From contig CAMPDV010000303.1 of the NCBI GenBank assembly GCA_946699065.1, forward strand, positions 62,001 through 126,000: a stretch of DNA of 64,000 nt. Reading direction: 5' to 3'. This DNA comes from Loxodes magnus. Lineage: Eukaryota > Ciliophora > Karyorelictea > Loxodida > Loxodidae. Every line of letters begins with the position of its first letter. The stretch's first letter is position 1. A model generated the notes under the pieces. It saw only the letters and a program-made list of their open reading frames with translations, made no database searches and was not told the origin of the DNA. Shown piece after piece: positions 11,201 to 26,200 of the stretch. A program made the position numbers and the translations under genes.

Positions 11201-14200
11201 GTGACCACTCATGGTCTTACAGGTACCTGTCTTGACGTCACATAGTCTCACCGTATAATCATGACTTCCCGATACGATGAACTCTGAATCACTGGATATA
11301 TCCACAGCATATACATAACTAGTGTGACCACTCATGGTCTTACAGGTACCTGTCTTGACGTCACATAGTCTCACCGTATAATCTGCACTTCCCGATACGA
11401 TGAACTCTGAATAACTGGATATAGCCACAGCATATACATAATGTGTGTGACCACTCATGGTCTTACAGGTACCTGTCTTGACGTCCCATAGTCTCACCGT
11501 CTAATCAGCACTTCCCGATACGATGAACTCTGAATCACTGGATATGGCCACAGCAGATACACAACTAGTGTGACCACTTATGGTCTTACAGGTACCTGTC
11601 TTGACGTCCCATAGTCTCACCGTATAATCATAACTTCCCGATACGATGAACTCTGAATCACTGGATATAGCCACAGATCATACATGACTAGTGTGACCAC
11701 TCATGGTCTTACAGGTACCTGTCTTGACGTCCCATAGTCTCACCGTATAATCATAACTTCCCGATACGATGAACTCTGAATCACTGGATATAGCCACAGC
11801 ATATACATAACTAGTGTGACCACTCATGGTCTTACAGGTACCTGTCTTGACGTCACATAGTCTCACCGTATAATCATGACTTCCCGATACGATGAACTCT
11901 GAATCACTGGATATATCCACAGCATATACATAACTAGTGTGACCACTCATGGTCTTACAGGTACCTGTCTTGACGTCACATAGTCTCACCGTATAATCTG
12001 CACTTCCCGATACGATGAACTCTGAATAACTGGATATAGCCACAGCATATACATAATGTGTGTGACCACTCATGGTCTTACAGGTACCTGTCTTGACGTC
12101 CCATAGTCTCACCGTCTAATCAGCACTTCCCGATACGATGAACTCTGAATCACTGGATATAGCCACAGATCATACATAACTAGTGTGACCACTCATGGTC
12201 TTACAGGTACCTGTCTTGACGTTCCATTGTCTCACCGTATAATCATAACTTCCCGATACGATGAACTCTGAATCACTGGATATGGCCACAGCAGATACAC
12301 AACTAGTGTGACCACTTATGGTCTTACAGGTACCTGTCTTGACGTCCCATAGTCTCACCGTATAATCATAACTTCCCGATACGATGAACTCTGAATCACT
12401 GGATATAGCCACAGATCATACACAACTAGTGTGACCACTCATGGTCTTACAGGTACCTGTCTTGACGTCCCATAGTCTCACCGTATAATCATAACTTCCC
12501 GATACGATGAACTCTAAATCACTGGATATAGCCACGGCATATACTTAACTAGTGTGACCACTCATGGTCTTACAGGTACCTGTCTTGACGTCCCATAGTC
12601 TCACCGTATAATCATAACTTCCCGATACGATGAACTCTGAATCACTGGATATAGCCACAGATCATACACAACTAGTGTGACCACTCATGGTCTTACAGGT
12701 ACCTGTCTTGACGTCCCATAGTCTCACCGTATAATCATAACTTCCCGATACGATGAACTCTGAATCACTGGATATAGCCACAGCATATACAACACTAGTG
12801 TGACCACTCATGGTCTTACAGGTACCTGTCTTGACGTCACATAGTCTCACCGTATAATCATGACTTCCCGATACGATGAACTCTGAATCACTGGATATAT
12901 CCACAGCATATACATAACTAGTGTGACCACTCATGGTCTTACAGGTACCTGTCTTGACGTCCCATAGTCTCACCGTATAATCATAACTTCCCGATACGAT
13001 GAACTCTGAATAACTGGATATAGCCACAGCATATACATAATGTGTGTGACCACTCATGGTCTTACAGGTACCTGTCTTGACGTCACATAGTCTCACCGTA
13101 TAATCATGACTTCCCGATACGATGAACTCTGAATCACTGGATATAGCCACAGATCATACACAACTAGTGTGACCACTCATGGTCTTACAGGTACCTGTCT
13201 TGACGTCCCATAGTCTCACCGTATAATCATAACTTCCCGATACGATGATCTCTGAATCACTGGATATAGCCACAGCATATACAACACTAGTGTGACCACT
13301 CATGGTCTTACAGGTACCTGTCTTGACGTCCCATAGTCTCACCGTATAATCTGCACTTCCCGATACGATGAACTCTGAATAACTGGATATAGCCACAGCA
13401 TATACATAATGTGTGTGACCACTCATGGTCTTACAGGTACCTGTCTTGACGTCACATAGTCTCACCGTATAATCATAACTTCCCGATACGATGAACTCTG
13501 AATCACTGGATATATCCACAGCATATACAACACTAGTGTGACCACTCATGGTCTTACAGGTACCTGTCTTGACGTCCCATAGTCTCACCGTATAATCATA
13601 ACTTCCCGATACGATGAACTCTGAATCACTGGATATAGCCACAGATCATACACAACTAGTGTGACCACTCATGGTCTTACAGGTACCTGTCTTGACGTCA
13701 CATAGTCTCACCGTATAATCTGCACTTCCCGATACGATGAACTCTGAATCACTGGATATAGCCACAGCATATACATAACTAGTGTGACCACTCATGGTCT
13801 TACAGGTACCTGTCTTGACGTCCCATAGTCTCACCGTATAATCTGCACTTCCCGATACGATGAACTCTGAATAACTGGATATAGCCACAGCATATACATA
13901 ATGTGTGTGACCACTCATGGTCTTACAGGTACCTGTCTTGACGTCACATAGTCTCACCGTATAATCATAACTTCCCGATACGATGAACTCTGAATCACTG
14001 GATATATCCACAGCATATACATAACTAGTGTGACCACTCATGGTCTTACAGGTACCTGTCTTGACGTCCCATAGTCTCACCGTATAATCATTACTTCCCG
14101 ATACGATGAACTCTGAATCACTGGATATAGCCACAGCATATACAGAACTAGTGTGACCACTCATGGTCTTACAGGTACCTGTCTTGACGTCCCATAGTCT

Positions 14201-17200
14201 CACCGTATAATCATAACTTCCCGATACGATGAACTCTGAATCACTGGATATATCCACAGCATATACATAATGTGTGTGACCACTCATGGTCTTACAGGTA
14301 CCTGTCTTGACGTCCCATAGTCTCACCGTATAATCTGCACTTCCCGATACGATGAACTCTGAATAACTGGATATAGCCACAGCATATACATAATGTGTGT
14401 GACCACTCATGGTCTTACAGGTACCTGTCTTGACGTCACATAGTCTCACCGTATAATCATGACTTCCCGATACGATGAACTCTGAATCACTGGATATATC
14501 CACAGCATATACATAACTAGTGTGACCACTCATGGTCTTACAGGTACCTGTCTTGACGTCCCATAGTCTCACCGTATAATCATAACTTCCCGATACGATG
14601 AACTCTGAATCACTGGATATAGCCACAGCATATACAGAACTAGTGTGACCACTCATGGTCTTACAGGTACCTGTCTTGACGTCCCATAGTCTCACCGTAT
14701 AATCATAACTTCCCGATACGATGAACTCTGAATCACTGGATATAGCCACATATCATACAAGACTAGTGTGACCACTCATGGTCTTACAGGTACCTGTCTT
14801 GACGTCCCATAGTCTCACCGTATAATCATAACTTCCCGATACGATGAACTCTGAATAACTGGATATAGCCACAGCATATACATAATGTGTGTGACCACTC
14901 ATGGTCTTACAGGTACCTGTCTTGACGTCACATAGTCTCACCGTATAATCATGACTTCCCGATACGATGAACTCTGAATCACTGGATATAGCCACAGCAT
15001 ATACATAACTAGTGTGACCACTCATGGTCTTACAGGTACCTGTCTTGACGTCCCATAGTCTCACCGTATAATCATTACTTCCCGATACGATGAACTCTGA
15101 ATAACTGGATATAGCCACAGCATATACATAATGTGTGTGACCACTCATGGTCTTACAGGTACCTGTCTTGACGTCACATAGTCTCACCGTATAATCTGCA
15201 CTTCCCGATACGATGAACTCTGAATAACTGGATATAGCCACAGCATATACATAATGTGTGTGACCACTCATGGTCTTACAGGTACCTGTCTTGACGTCCC
15301 ATAGTCTCACCGTCTAATCAGCACTTCCCGATACGATGAACTCTGAATCACTGGATATAGCCACAGATCATACATAACTAGTGTGACCACTCATGGTCTT
15401 ACAGGTACCTGTCTTGACGTTCCATTGTCTCACCGTATAATCATAACTTCCCGATACGATGAACTCTGAATCACTGGATATAGCCACAGATCATACATGA
15501 CTAGTGTGACCACTCATGGTCTTACAGGTACCTGTCTTGACGTCCCATAGTCTCACCGTATAATCTGCACTTCCCGATACGATGAACTCTAAATCACTGG
15601 ATATAGCCACGGCATATACTTAACTAGTGTGACCACTCATGGTCTTACAGGTACCTGTCTTGACGTCACATAGTCTCACCGTATAATCATGACTTCCCGA
15701 TACGATGAACTCTGAATCACTGGATATATCCACAGCATATACATAACTAGTGTGACCACTCATGGTCTTACAGGTACCTGTCTTGACGTCCCATAGTCTC
15801 ACCGTATAATCATGACTTCCCGATACGATGAACTCTGAATCACTGGATATAGCCACAGATCATACACAACTAGTGTGACCACTCATGGTCTTACAGGTAC
15901 CTGTCTTGACGTTCCATTGTCTCACCGTATAATCATAACTTCCCGATACGATGAACTCTGAATCACTGGATATAGCCACAGCATATACAACACTAGTGTG
16001 ACCACTCATGGTCTTACAGGTACCTGTCTTGACGTCCCATAGTCTCACCGTATAATCTGCACTTCCCGATACGATGAACTCTGAATCACTGGATATAGCC
16101 ACAGATCATACACAACTAGTGTGACCACTCATGGTCTTACAGGTACCTGTCTTGACGTCCCATAGTCTCACCGTATAATCATAACTTCCCGATACGATGA
16201 ACTCTGAATCACTGGATATAGCCACAGCATATACAACACTAGTGTGACCACTCATGGTCTTACAGGTACCTGTCTTGACGTCACATAGTCTCACCGTATA
16301 ATCATGACTTCCCGATACGATGAACTCTGAATCACTGGATATATCCACAGCATATACATAACTAGTGTGACCACTCATGGTCTTACAGGTACCTGTCTTG
16401 ACGTCCCATAGTCTCACCGTATAATCATAACTTCCCGATACGATGAACTCTGAATAACTGGATATAGCCACAGCATATACATAATGTGTGTGACCACTCA
16501 TGGTCTTACAGGTACCTGTCTTGACGTCACATAGTCTCACCGTATAATCATGACTTCCCGATACGATGAACTCTGAATCACTGGATATAGCCACAGATCA
16601 TACACAACTAGTGTGACCACTCATGGTCTTACAGGTACCTGTCTTGACGTCCCATAGTCTCACCGTATAATCATAACTTCCCGATACGATGATCTCTGAA
16701 TCACTGGATATAGCCACAGCATATACAACACTAGTGTGACCACTCATGGTCTTACAGGTACCTGTCTTGACGTCCCATAGTCTCACCGTATAATCTGCAC
16801 TTCCCGATACGATGAACTCTGAATAACTGGATATAGCCACAGCATATACATAATGTGTGTGACCACTCATGGTCTTACAGGTACCTGTCTTGACGTCACA
16901 TAGTCTCACCGTATAATCATAACTTCCCGATACGATGAACTCTGAATCACTGGATATATCCACAGCATATACAACACTAGTGTGACCACTCATGGTCTTA
17001 CAGGTACCTGTCTTGACGTCCCATAGTCTCACCGTATAATCATAACTTCCCGATACGATGAACTCTGAATCACTGGATATAGCCACAGATCATACACAAC
17101 TAGTGTGACCACTCATGGTCTTACAGGTACCTGTCTTGACGTCACATAGTCTCACCGTATAATCTGCACTTCCCGATACGATGAACTCTGAATCACTGGA

Positions 17201-20200
17201 TATAGCCACAGCATATACATAACTAGTGTGACCACTCATGGTCTTACAGGTACCTGTCTTGACGTCCCATAGTCTCACCGTATAATCTGCACTTCCCGAT
17301 ACGATGAACTCTGAATAACTGGATATAGCCACAGCATATACATAATGTGTGTGACCACTCATGGTCTTACAGGTACCTGTCTTGACGTCACATAGTCTCA
17401 CCGTATAATCATAACTTCCCGATACGATGAACTCTGAATCACTGGATATATCCACAGCATATACATAACTAGTGTGACCACTCATGGTCTTACAGGTACC
17501 TGTCTTGACGTCCCATAGTCTCACCGTATAATCATTACTTCCCGATACGATGAACTCTGAATCACTGGATATAGCCACAGCATATACAGAACTAGTGTGA
17601 CCACTCATGGTCTTACAGGTACCTGTCTTGACGTCCCATAGTCTCACCGTATAATCATAACTTCCCGATACGATGAACTCTGAATCACTGGATATATCCA
17701 CAGCATATACATAACTAGTGTGACCACTCATGGTCTTACAGGTACCTGTCTTGACGTCCCATAGTCTCACCGTATAATCTGCACTTCCCGATACGATGAA
17801 CTCTGAATAACTGGATATAGCCACAGCATATACATAATGTGTGTGACCACTCATGGTCTTACAGGTACCTGTCTTGACGTCACATAGTCTCACCGTATAA
17901 TCATGACTTCCCGATACGATGAACTCTGAATCACTGGATATATCCACAGCATATACATAACTAGTGTGACCACTCATGGTCTTACAGGTACCTGTCTTGA
18001 CGTCCCATAGTCTCACCGTATAATCATAACTTCCCGATACGATGAACTCTGAATCACTGGATATAGCCACAGCATATACAGAACTAGTGTGACCACTCAT
18101 GGTCTTACAGGTACCTGTCTTGACGTCCCATAGTCTCACCGTATAATCATAACTTCCCGATACGATGAACTCTGAATCACTGGATATAGCCACATATCAT
18201 ACAAGACTAGTGTGACCACTCATGGTCTTACAGGTACCTGTCTTGACGTCCCATAGTCTCACCGTATAATCATAACTTCCCGATACGATGAACTCTGAAT
18301 AACTGGATATAGCCACAGCATATACATAACTAGTGTGACCACTCATGGTCTTACAGGTACCTGTCTTGACGTCCCATAGTCTCACCGTATAATCATGACT
18401 TCCCGATACGATGAACTCTGAATCACTGGATATAGCCACAGCATATACATAACTAGTGTGACCACTCATGGTCTTACAGGTACCTGTCTTGACGTCCCAT
18501 AGTCTCACCGTATAATCATTACTTCCCGATACGATGAACTCTGAATAACTGGATATAGCCACAGCATATACATAATGTGTGTGACCACTCATGGTCTTAC
18601 AGGTACCTGTCTTGACGTCACATAGTCTCACCGTATAATCTGCACTTCCCGATACGATGAACTCTGAATAACTGGATATAGCCACAGCATATACATAATG
18701 TGTGTGACCACTCATGGTCTTACAGGTACCTGTCTTGACGTCCCATAGTCTCACCGTCTAATCAGCACTTCCCGATACGATGAACTCTGAATCACTGGAT
18801 ATAGCCACAGATCATACATAACTAGTGTGACCACTCATGGTCTTACAGGTACCTGTCTTGACGTTCCATTGTCTCACCGTATAATCATAACTTCCCGATA
18901 CGATGAACTCTGAATCACTGGATATGGCCACAGCAGATACACAACTAGTGTGACCACTTATGGTCTTACAGGTACCTGTCTTGACGTCCCATAGTCTCAC
19001 CGTATAATCTGCACTTCCCGATACGATGAACTCTGAATAACTGGATATAGCCACAGCATATACAACATTAGTGTGACCACTCATGGTCTTACAGGTACCT
19101 GTCTTGACGTCCCATAGTCTCACCGTATAATCATTACTTCCCGATACGATGAACTCTGAATCACTGGATATAGCCACAGCATATACAGAACTAGTGTGAC
19201 CACTCATGGTCTTACAGGTACCTGTCTTGACGTCCCATAGTCTCACCGTATAATCTGCACTTCCCGATACGATGAACTCTGAATAACTGGATATAGCCAC
19301 AGCATATACATAATGTGTGTGACCACTCATGGTCTTACAGGTACCTGTCTTGACGTCCCATAGTCTCACCGTATAATCATTACTTCCCGATACGATGAAC
19401 TCTGAATCATTCGATATAGCCACAGCATATACATAACTAGTGTGACCACTCATGGTCTTACAGGTACCTGTCTTGACGTCCCATAGTCTCACCGTATAAT
19501 CATTACTTCCCGATACGATGAACTCTGAATCACTGGATATAGCCACAGCATATACAACATTAGTGTGACCACTCATGGTCTTACAGGTACCTGTCTTGAC
19601 GTCCCATAGTCTCACCGTATAATCTGCACTTCCCGATACGATGAACTCTGAATAACTGGATATAGCCACAGCATATACATAATGTGTGTGACCACTCATG
19701 GTCTTACAGGTACCTGTCTTGACGTCACATAGTCTCACCGTATAATCATGACTTCCCGATACGATGAACTCTGAATCACTGGATATATCCACAGCATATA
19801 CATAACTAGTGTGACCACTCATGGTCTTACAGGTACCTGTCTTGACGTCCCATAGTCTCACCGTATAATCTGCACTTCCCGATACGATGAACTCTGAATC
19901 ACTGGATATAGCCACAGATCATACACAACTAGTGTGACCACTCATGGTCTTACAGGTACCTGTCTTGACGTCCCATAGTCTCACCGTATAATCATTACTT
20001 CCCGATACGATGAACTCTGAATCACTGGATATAGCCACAGCATATACATAACTAGTGTGACCACTCATGGTCTTACAGGTACCTGTCTTGACGTCCCATA
20101 GTCTCACCGTATAATCATTACTTCCCGATACGATGAACTCTGAATCACTGGATATAGCCACAGATCATACACAACTAGTGTGACCACTCATGGTCTTACA

Positions 20201-23200
20201 GGTACCTGTCTTGACGTCCCATAGTCTCACCGTATAATCATAACTTCCCGATACGATGAACTCTGAATCACTGGATATAGCCACGGCATATACTTAACTA
20301 GTGTGACCACTCATGGTCTTACAGGTACCTGTCTTGACGTCCCATAGTCTCACCGTATAATCATAACTTCCCGATACGATGAACTCTGAATCACTGGATA
20401 TATCCACAGCATATACATAACTAGTGTGACCACTCATGGTCTTACAGGTACCTGTCTTGACGTCCCATAGTCTCACCGTATAATCTGCACTTCCCGATAC
20501 GATGAACTCTGAATAACTGGATATAGCCACAGCATATACATAATGTGTGTGACCACTCATGGTCTTACAGGTACCTGTCTTGACGTCACATAGTCTCACC
20601 GTATAATCATAACTTCCCGATACGATGAACTCTGAATCACTGGATATATCCACAGCATATACATAACTAGTGTGACCACTCATGGTCTTACAGGTACCTG
20701 TCTTGACGTCCCATAGTCTCACCGTATAATCATTACTTCCCGATACGATGAACTCTGAATCACTGGATATAGCCACAGCATATACAGAACTAGTGTGACC
20801 ACTCATGGTCTTACAGGTACCTGTCTTGACGTCCCATAGTCTCACCGTATAATCATAACTTCCCGATACGATGAACTCTGAATCACTGGATATATCCACA
20901 GCATATACATAATGTGTGTGACCACTCATGGTCTTACAGGTACCTGTCTTGACGTCCCATAGTCTCACCGTATAATCTGCACTTCCCGATACGATGAACT
21001 CTGAATAACTGGATATAGCCACAGCATATACATAATGTGTGTGACCACTCATGGTCTTACAGGTACCTGTCTTGACGTCACATAGTCTCACCGTATAATC
21101 ATGACTTCCCGATACGATGAACTCTGAATCACTGGATATAGCCACAGATCATACATAACTAGTGTGACCACTCATGGTCTTACAGGTACCTGTCTTGACG
21201 TTCCATTGTCTCACCGTATAATCATAACTTCCCGATACGATGAACTCTGAATCACTGGATATGGCCACAGCAGATACACAACTAGTGTGACCACTTATGG
21301 TCTTACAGGTACCTGTCTTGACGTCCCATAGTCTCACCGTATAATCATAACTTCCCGATACGATGAACTCTGAATCACTGGATATAGCCACAGATCATAC
21401 ATGACTAGTGTGACCACTCATGGTCTTACAGGTACCTGTCTTGACGTCCCATAGTCTCACCGTATAATCTGCACTTCCCGATACGATGAACTCTAAATCA
21501 CTGGATATAGCCACGGCATATACTTAACTAGTGTGACCACTCATGGTCTTACAGGTACCTGTCTTGACGTCCCATAGTCTCACCGTATAATCATAACTTC
21601 CCGATACGATGAACTCTGAATCATTCGATATAGCCACAGATCATACACAACTAGTGTGACCACTCATGGTCTTACAGGTACCTGTCTTGACGTCCCATAG
21701 TCTCACCGTATAATCATAACTTCCCGATACGATGAACTCTAAATCACTGGATATAGCCACGGCATATACTTAACTAGTGTGACCACTCATGGTCTTACAG
21801 GTACCTGTCTTGACGTCCCATAGTCTCACCGTATAATCATAACTTCCCGATACGATGAACTCTGAATCACTGGATATAGCCACAGCATATACATAATGTG
21901 TGTGACCACTCATGGTCTTACAGGTACCTGTCTTGACGTCACATAGTCTCACCGTATAATCATGACTTCCCGATACGATGAACTCTGAATCACTGGATAT
22001 AGCCACAGATCATACACAACTAGTGTGACCACTCATGGTCTTACAGGTACCTGTCTTGACGTCCCATAGTCTCACCGTATAATCATAACTTCCCGATACG
22101 ATGATCTCTGAATCACTGGATATAGCCACAGCATATACAGAACTAGTGTGACCACTCATGGTCTTACAGGTACCTGTCTTGACGTCCCATAGTCTCACCG
22201 TATAATCTGCACTTCCCGATACGATGAACTCTGAATAACTGGATATAGCCACAGCATATACATAATGTGTGTGACCACTCATGGTCTTACAGGTACCTGT
22301 CTTGACGTCACATAGTCTCACCGTATAATCATAACTTCCCGATACGATGAACTCTGAATCACTGGATATATCCACAGCATATACATAACTAGTGTGACCA
22401 CTCATGGTCTTACAGGTACCTGTCTTGACGTCCCATAGTCTCACCGTATAATCATTACTTCCCGATACGATGAACTCTGAATCACTGGATATAGCCACAG
22501 CATATACAGAACTAGTGTGACCACTCATGGTCTTACAGGTACCTGTCTTGACGTCCCATAGTCTCACCGTATAATCTGCACTTCCCGATACGATGAACTC
22601 TGAATAACTGGATATAGCCACAGCATATACATAATGTGTGTGACCACTCATGGTCTTACAGGTACCTGTCTTGACGTCCCATAGTCTCACCGTATAATCA
22701 TTACTTCCCGATACGATGAACTCTGAATCATTCGATATAGCCACAGCATATACATAACTAGTGTGACCACTCATGGTCTTACAGGTACCTGTCTTGACGT
22801 CCCATAGTCTCACCGTATAATCATTACTTCCCGATACGATGAACTCTGAATCACTGGATATAGCCACAGCATATACAACATTAGTGTGACCACTCATGGT
22901 CTTACAGGTACCTGTCTTGACGTCCCATAGTCTCACCGTATAATCTGCACTTCCCGATACGATGAACTCTGAATAACTGGATATAGCCACAGCATATACA
23001 TAATGTGTGTGACCACTCATGGTCTTACAGGTACCTGTCTTGACGTCACATAGTCTCACCGTATAATCATGACTTCCCGATACGATGAACTCTGAATCAC
23101 TGGATATATCCACAGCATATACATAACTAGTGTGACCACTCATGGTCTTACAGGTACCTGTCTTGACGTCCCATAGTCTCACCGTATAATCTGCACTTCC

Positions 23201-26200
23201 CGATACGATGAACTCTGAATCACTGGATATAGCCACAGATCATACACAACTAGTGTGACCACTCATGGTCTTACAGGTACCTGTCTTGACGTCCCATAGT
23301 CTCACCGTATAATCATTACTTCCCGATACGATGAACTCTGAATCACTGGATATAGCCACAGCATATACATAACTAGTGTGACCACTCATGGTCTTACAGG
23401 TACCTGTCTTGACGTCCCATAGTCTCACCGTATAATCATTACTTCCCGATACGATGAACTCTGAATCACTGGATATAGCCACAGATCATACACAACTAGT
23501 GTGACCACTCATGGTCTTACAGGTACCTGTCTTGACGTCCCATAGTCTCACCGTATAATCATAACTTCCCGATACGATGAACTCTGAATCACTGGATATA
23601 GCCACGGCATATACTTAACTAGTGTGACCACTCATGGTCTTACAGGTACCTGTCTTGACGTCCCATAGTCTCACCGTATAATCATAACTTCCCGATACGA
23701 TGAACTCTGAATCACTGGATATATCCACAGCATATACATAACTAGTGTGACCACTCATGGTCTTACAGGTACCTGTCTTGACGTCCCATAGTCTCACCGT
23801 ATAATCTGCACTTCCCGATACGATGAACTCTGAATAACTGGATATAGCCACAGATCATACAGAACTAGTGTGACCACTCATGGTCTTACAGGTACCTGTC
23901 TTGACGTCCCATAGTCTCACCGTATAATCATAACTTCCCGATACGATGAACTCTGAATCACTGGATATAGCCACAGATTATACAACACTAGTGTGACCAC
24001 TCATGGTCTTACAGGTACCTGTCTTGACGTCCCATAGTCTCACCGTATAATCATAACTTCCCGATACGATGAACTCTGAATCACTGGATATAGCCACAGA
24101 TCATACATAAAATGTGTGACCACTCATGGTCTTACAGGTACCTGTCTTGACGTCCCATAGTCTCACTGTATAATCATTACTTCCCGATACGATGAACTCT
24201 GAATCACTGGATATAGCCACAGCATATACATAACTAGTGTGACCACTCATGGTCTTACAGGTACCTGTCTTGACGTCCCATAGTCTCACCGTATAATCTG
24301 CACTTCCCGATACGATGAACTCTGAATCATTCGATATAGCCACAGCATATACATAATTAGTGTGACCACTCATGGTCTTACAGGTACCTGTCTTGACGTC
24401 ACATAGTCTCACCGTATAATCATAACTTCCCGATACGATGAACTCTGAATCACTGGATATAGCCACAGCATATACATAATGTGTGTGACCACTCATGGTC
24501 TTACAGGTACCTGTCTTGACGTCCCATAGTCTCACCGTATAATCATGACTTCCCGATACGATGAACTCTGAATCACTGGATATAGCCACAGCATATACAT
24601 AATGTGTGTGACCACTCATGGTCTTACAGGTACCTGTCTTGACGTCCCATAGTCTCACCGTATAATCATAACTTCCCGATACGATGAACTCTGAATCACT
24701 GGATATAGCCACAGATGATACTCAACTAGTGTGACCACTCATGGTCTTACAGGTACCTGTCTTGACGTCCCATAGTCTCACCGTATAATCATAACTTCCC
24801 GATACGATGAACTCTGAATCACTGGATATAGCCACAGCATATACAACATTAGTGTGACCACTCATGGTCTTACAGGTACCTGTCTTGACGTCCCATAGTC
24901 TCACCGTATAATCTGCACTTCCCGATACGATGAACTCTGAATAACTGGATATAGCCACAGCATATACATAATGTGTGTGACCACTCATGGTCTTACAGGT
25001 ACCTGTCTTGACGTCCCATAGTCTCACCGTATAATCATTACTTCCCGATACGATGAACTCTGAATCACTGGATATAGCCACAGATGATACATAATTAGTG
25101 TGACCACTCATGGTCTTACAGGTACCTGTCTTGAAGTCCCATAGTCTCACCGTATAATCATAACTTCCCGATACGATGAACTCTAAATCACTGGATATAG
25201 CCACAGCATATACAGAACTAGTGTGACCACTCATGGTCTTACAGGTACCTGTCTTGACGTCCCATAGTCTCACCGTATAATCATAACTTCCCGATACGAT
25301 GAACTCTGAATCACTGGATATAGCCACAGATCATACACAACTAGTGTGACCACTCATGGTCTTACAGGTACCTGTCTTGACGTCCCATAGTCTCACCGTA
25401 TAATCATAACTTCCCGATACGATGAACTGTGAATCACTGGATATAGCCACAGCATATACATAACTAGTGTGACCACTCATGGTCTTACAGGTACCTGTCT
25501 TGACGTCCCATAGTCTCACCGTATAATCTGCACTTCCCGATACGATGAACTCTGAATCATTCGATATAGCCACAGCATATACATAATTAGTGTGACCACT
25601 CATGGTCTTACAGGTACCTGTCTTGACGTCACATAGTCTCACCGTATAATCATAACTTCCCGATACGATGAACTCTGAATCACTGGATATAGCCACAGAT
25701 GATACTCAACTAGTGTGACCACTCATGGTCTTACAGGTACCTGTCTTGACGTCCCATAGTCTCACCGTATAATCATAACTTCCCGATACGATGATCTCTG
25801 AATCACTGGATATAGCCACAGCATATACATAATGTGTGTGACCACTCATGGTCTTACAGGTACCTGTCTTGACGTCCCATAGTCTCACCGTATAATCATT
25901 ACTTCCCGATACGATGAACTCTGAATCATTCGATATAGCCACAGATGATACATAATTAGTGTGACCACTCATGGTCTTACAGGTACCTGTCTTGACGTCC
26001 CATAGTCTCACCGTATAATCATTACTTCCCGATACGATGAACTGTGAATCACTGGATATAGCCACAGCATATACATAACTAGTGTGACCACTCATGGTCT
26101 TACAGGTACCTGTCTTGACGTCCCATAGTCTCACCGTATAATCTGCACTTCCCGATACGATGAACTCTGAATCATTCGATATAGCCACAGCATATACATA

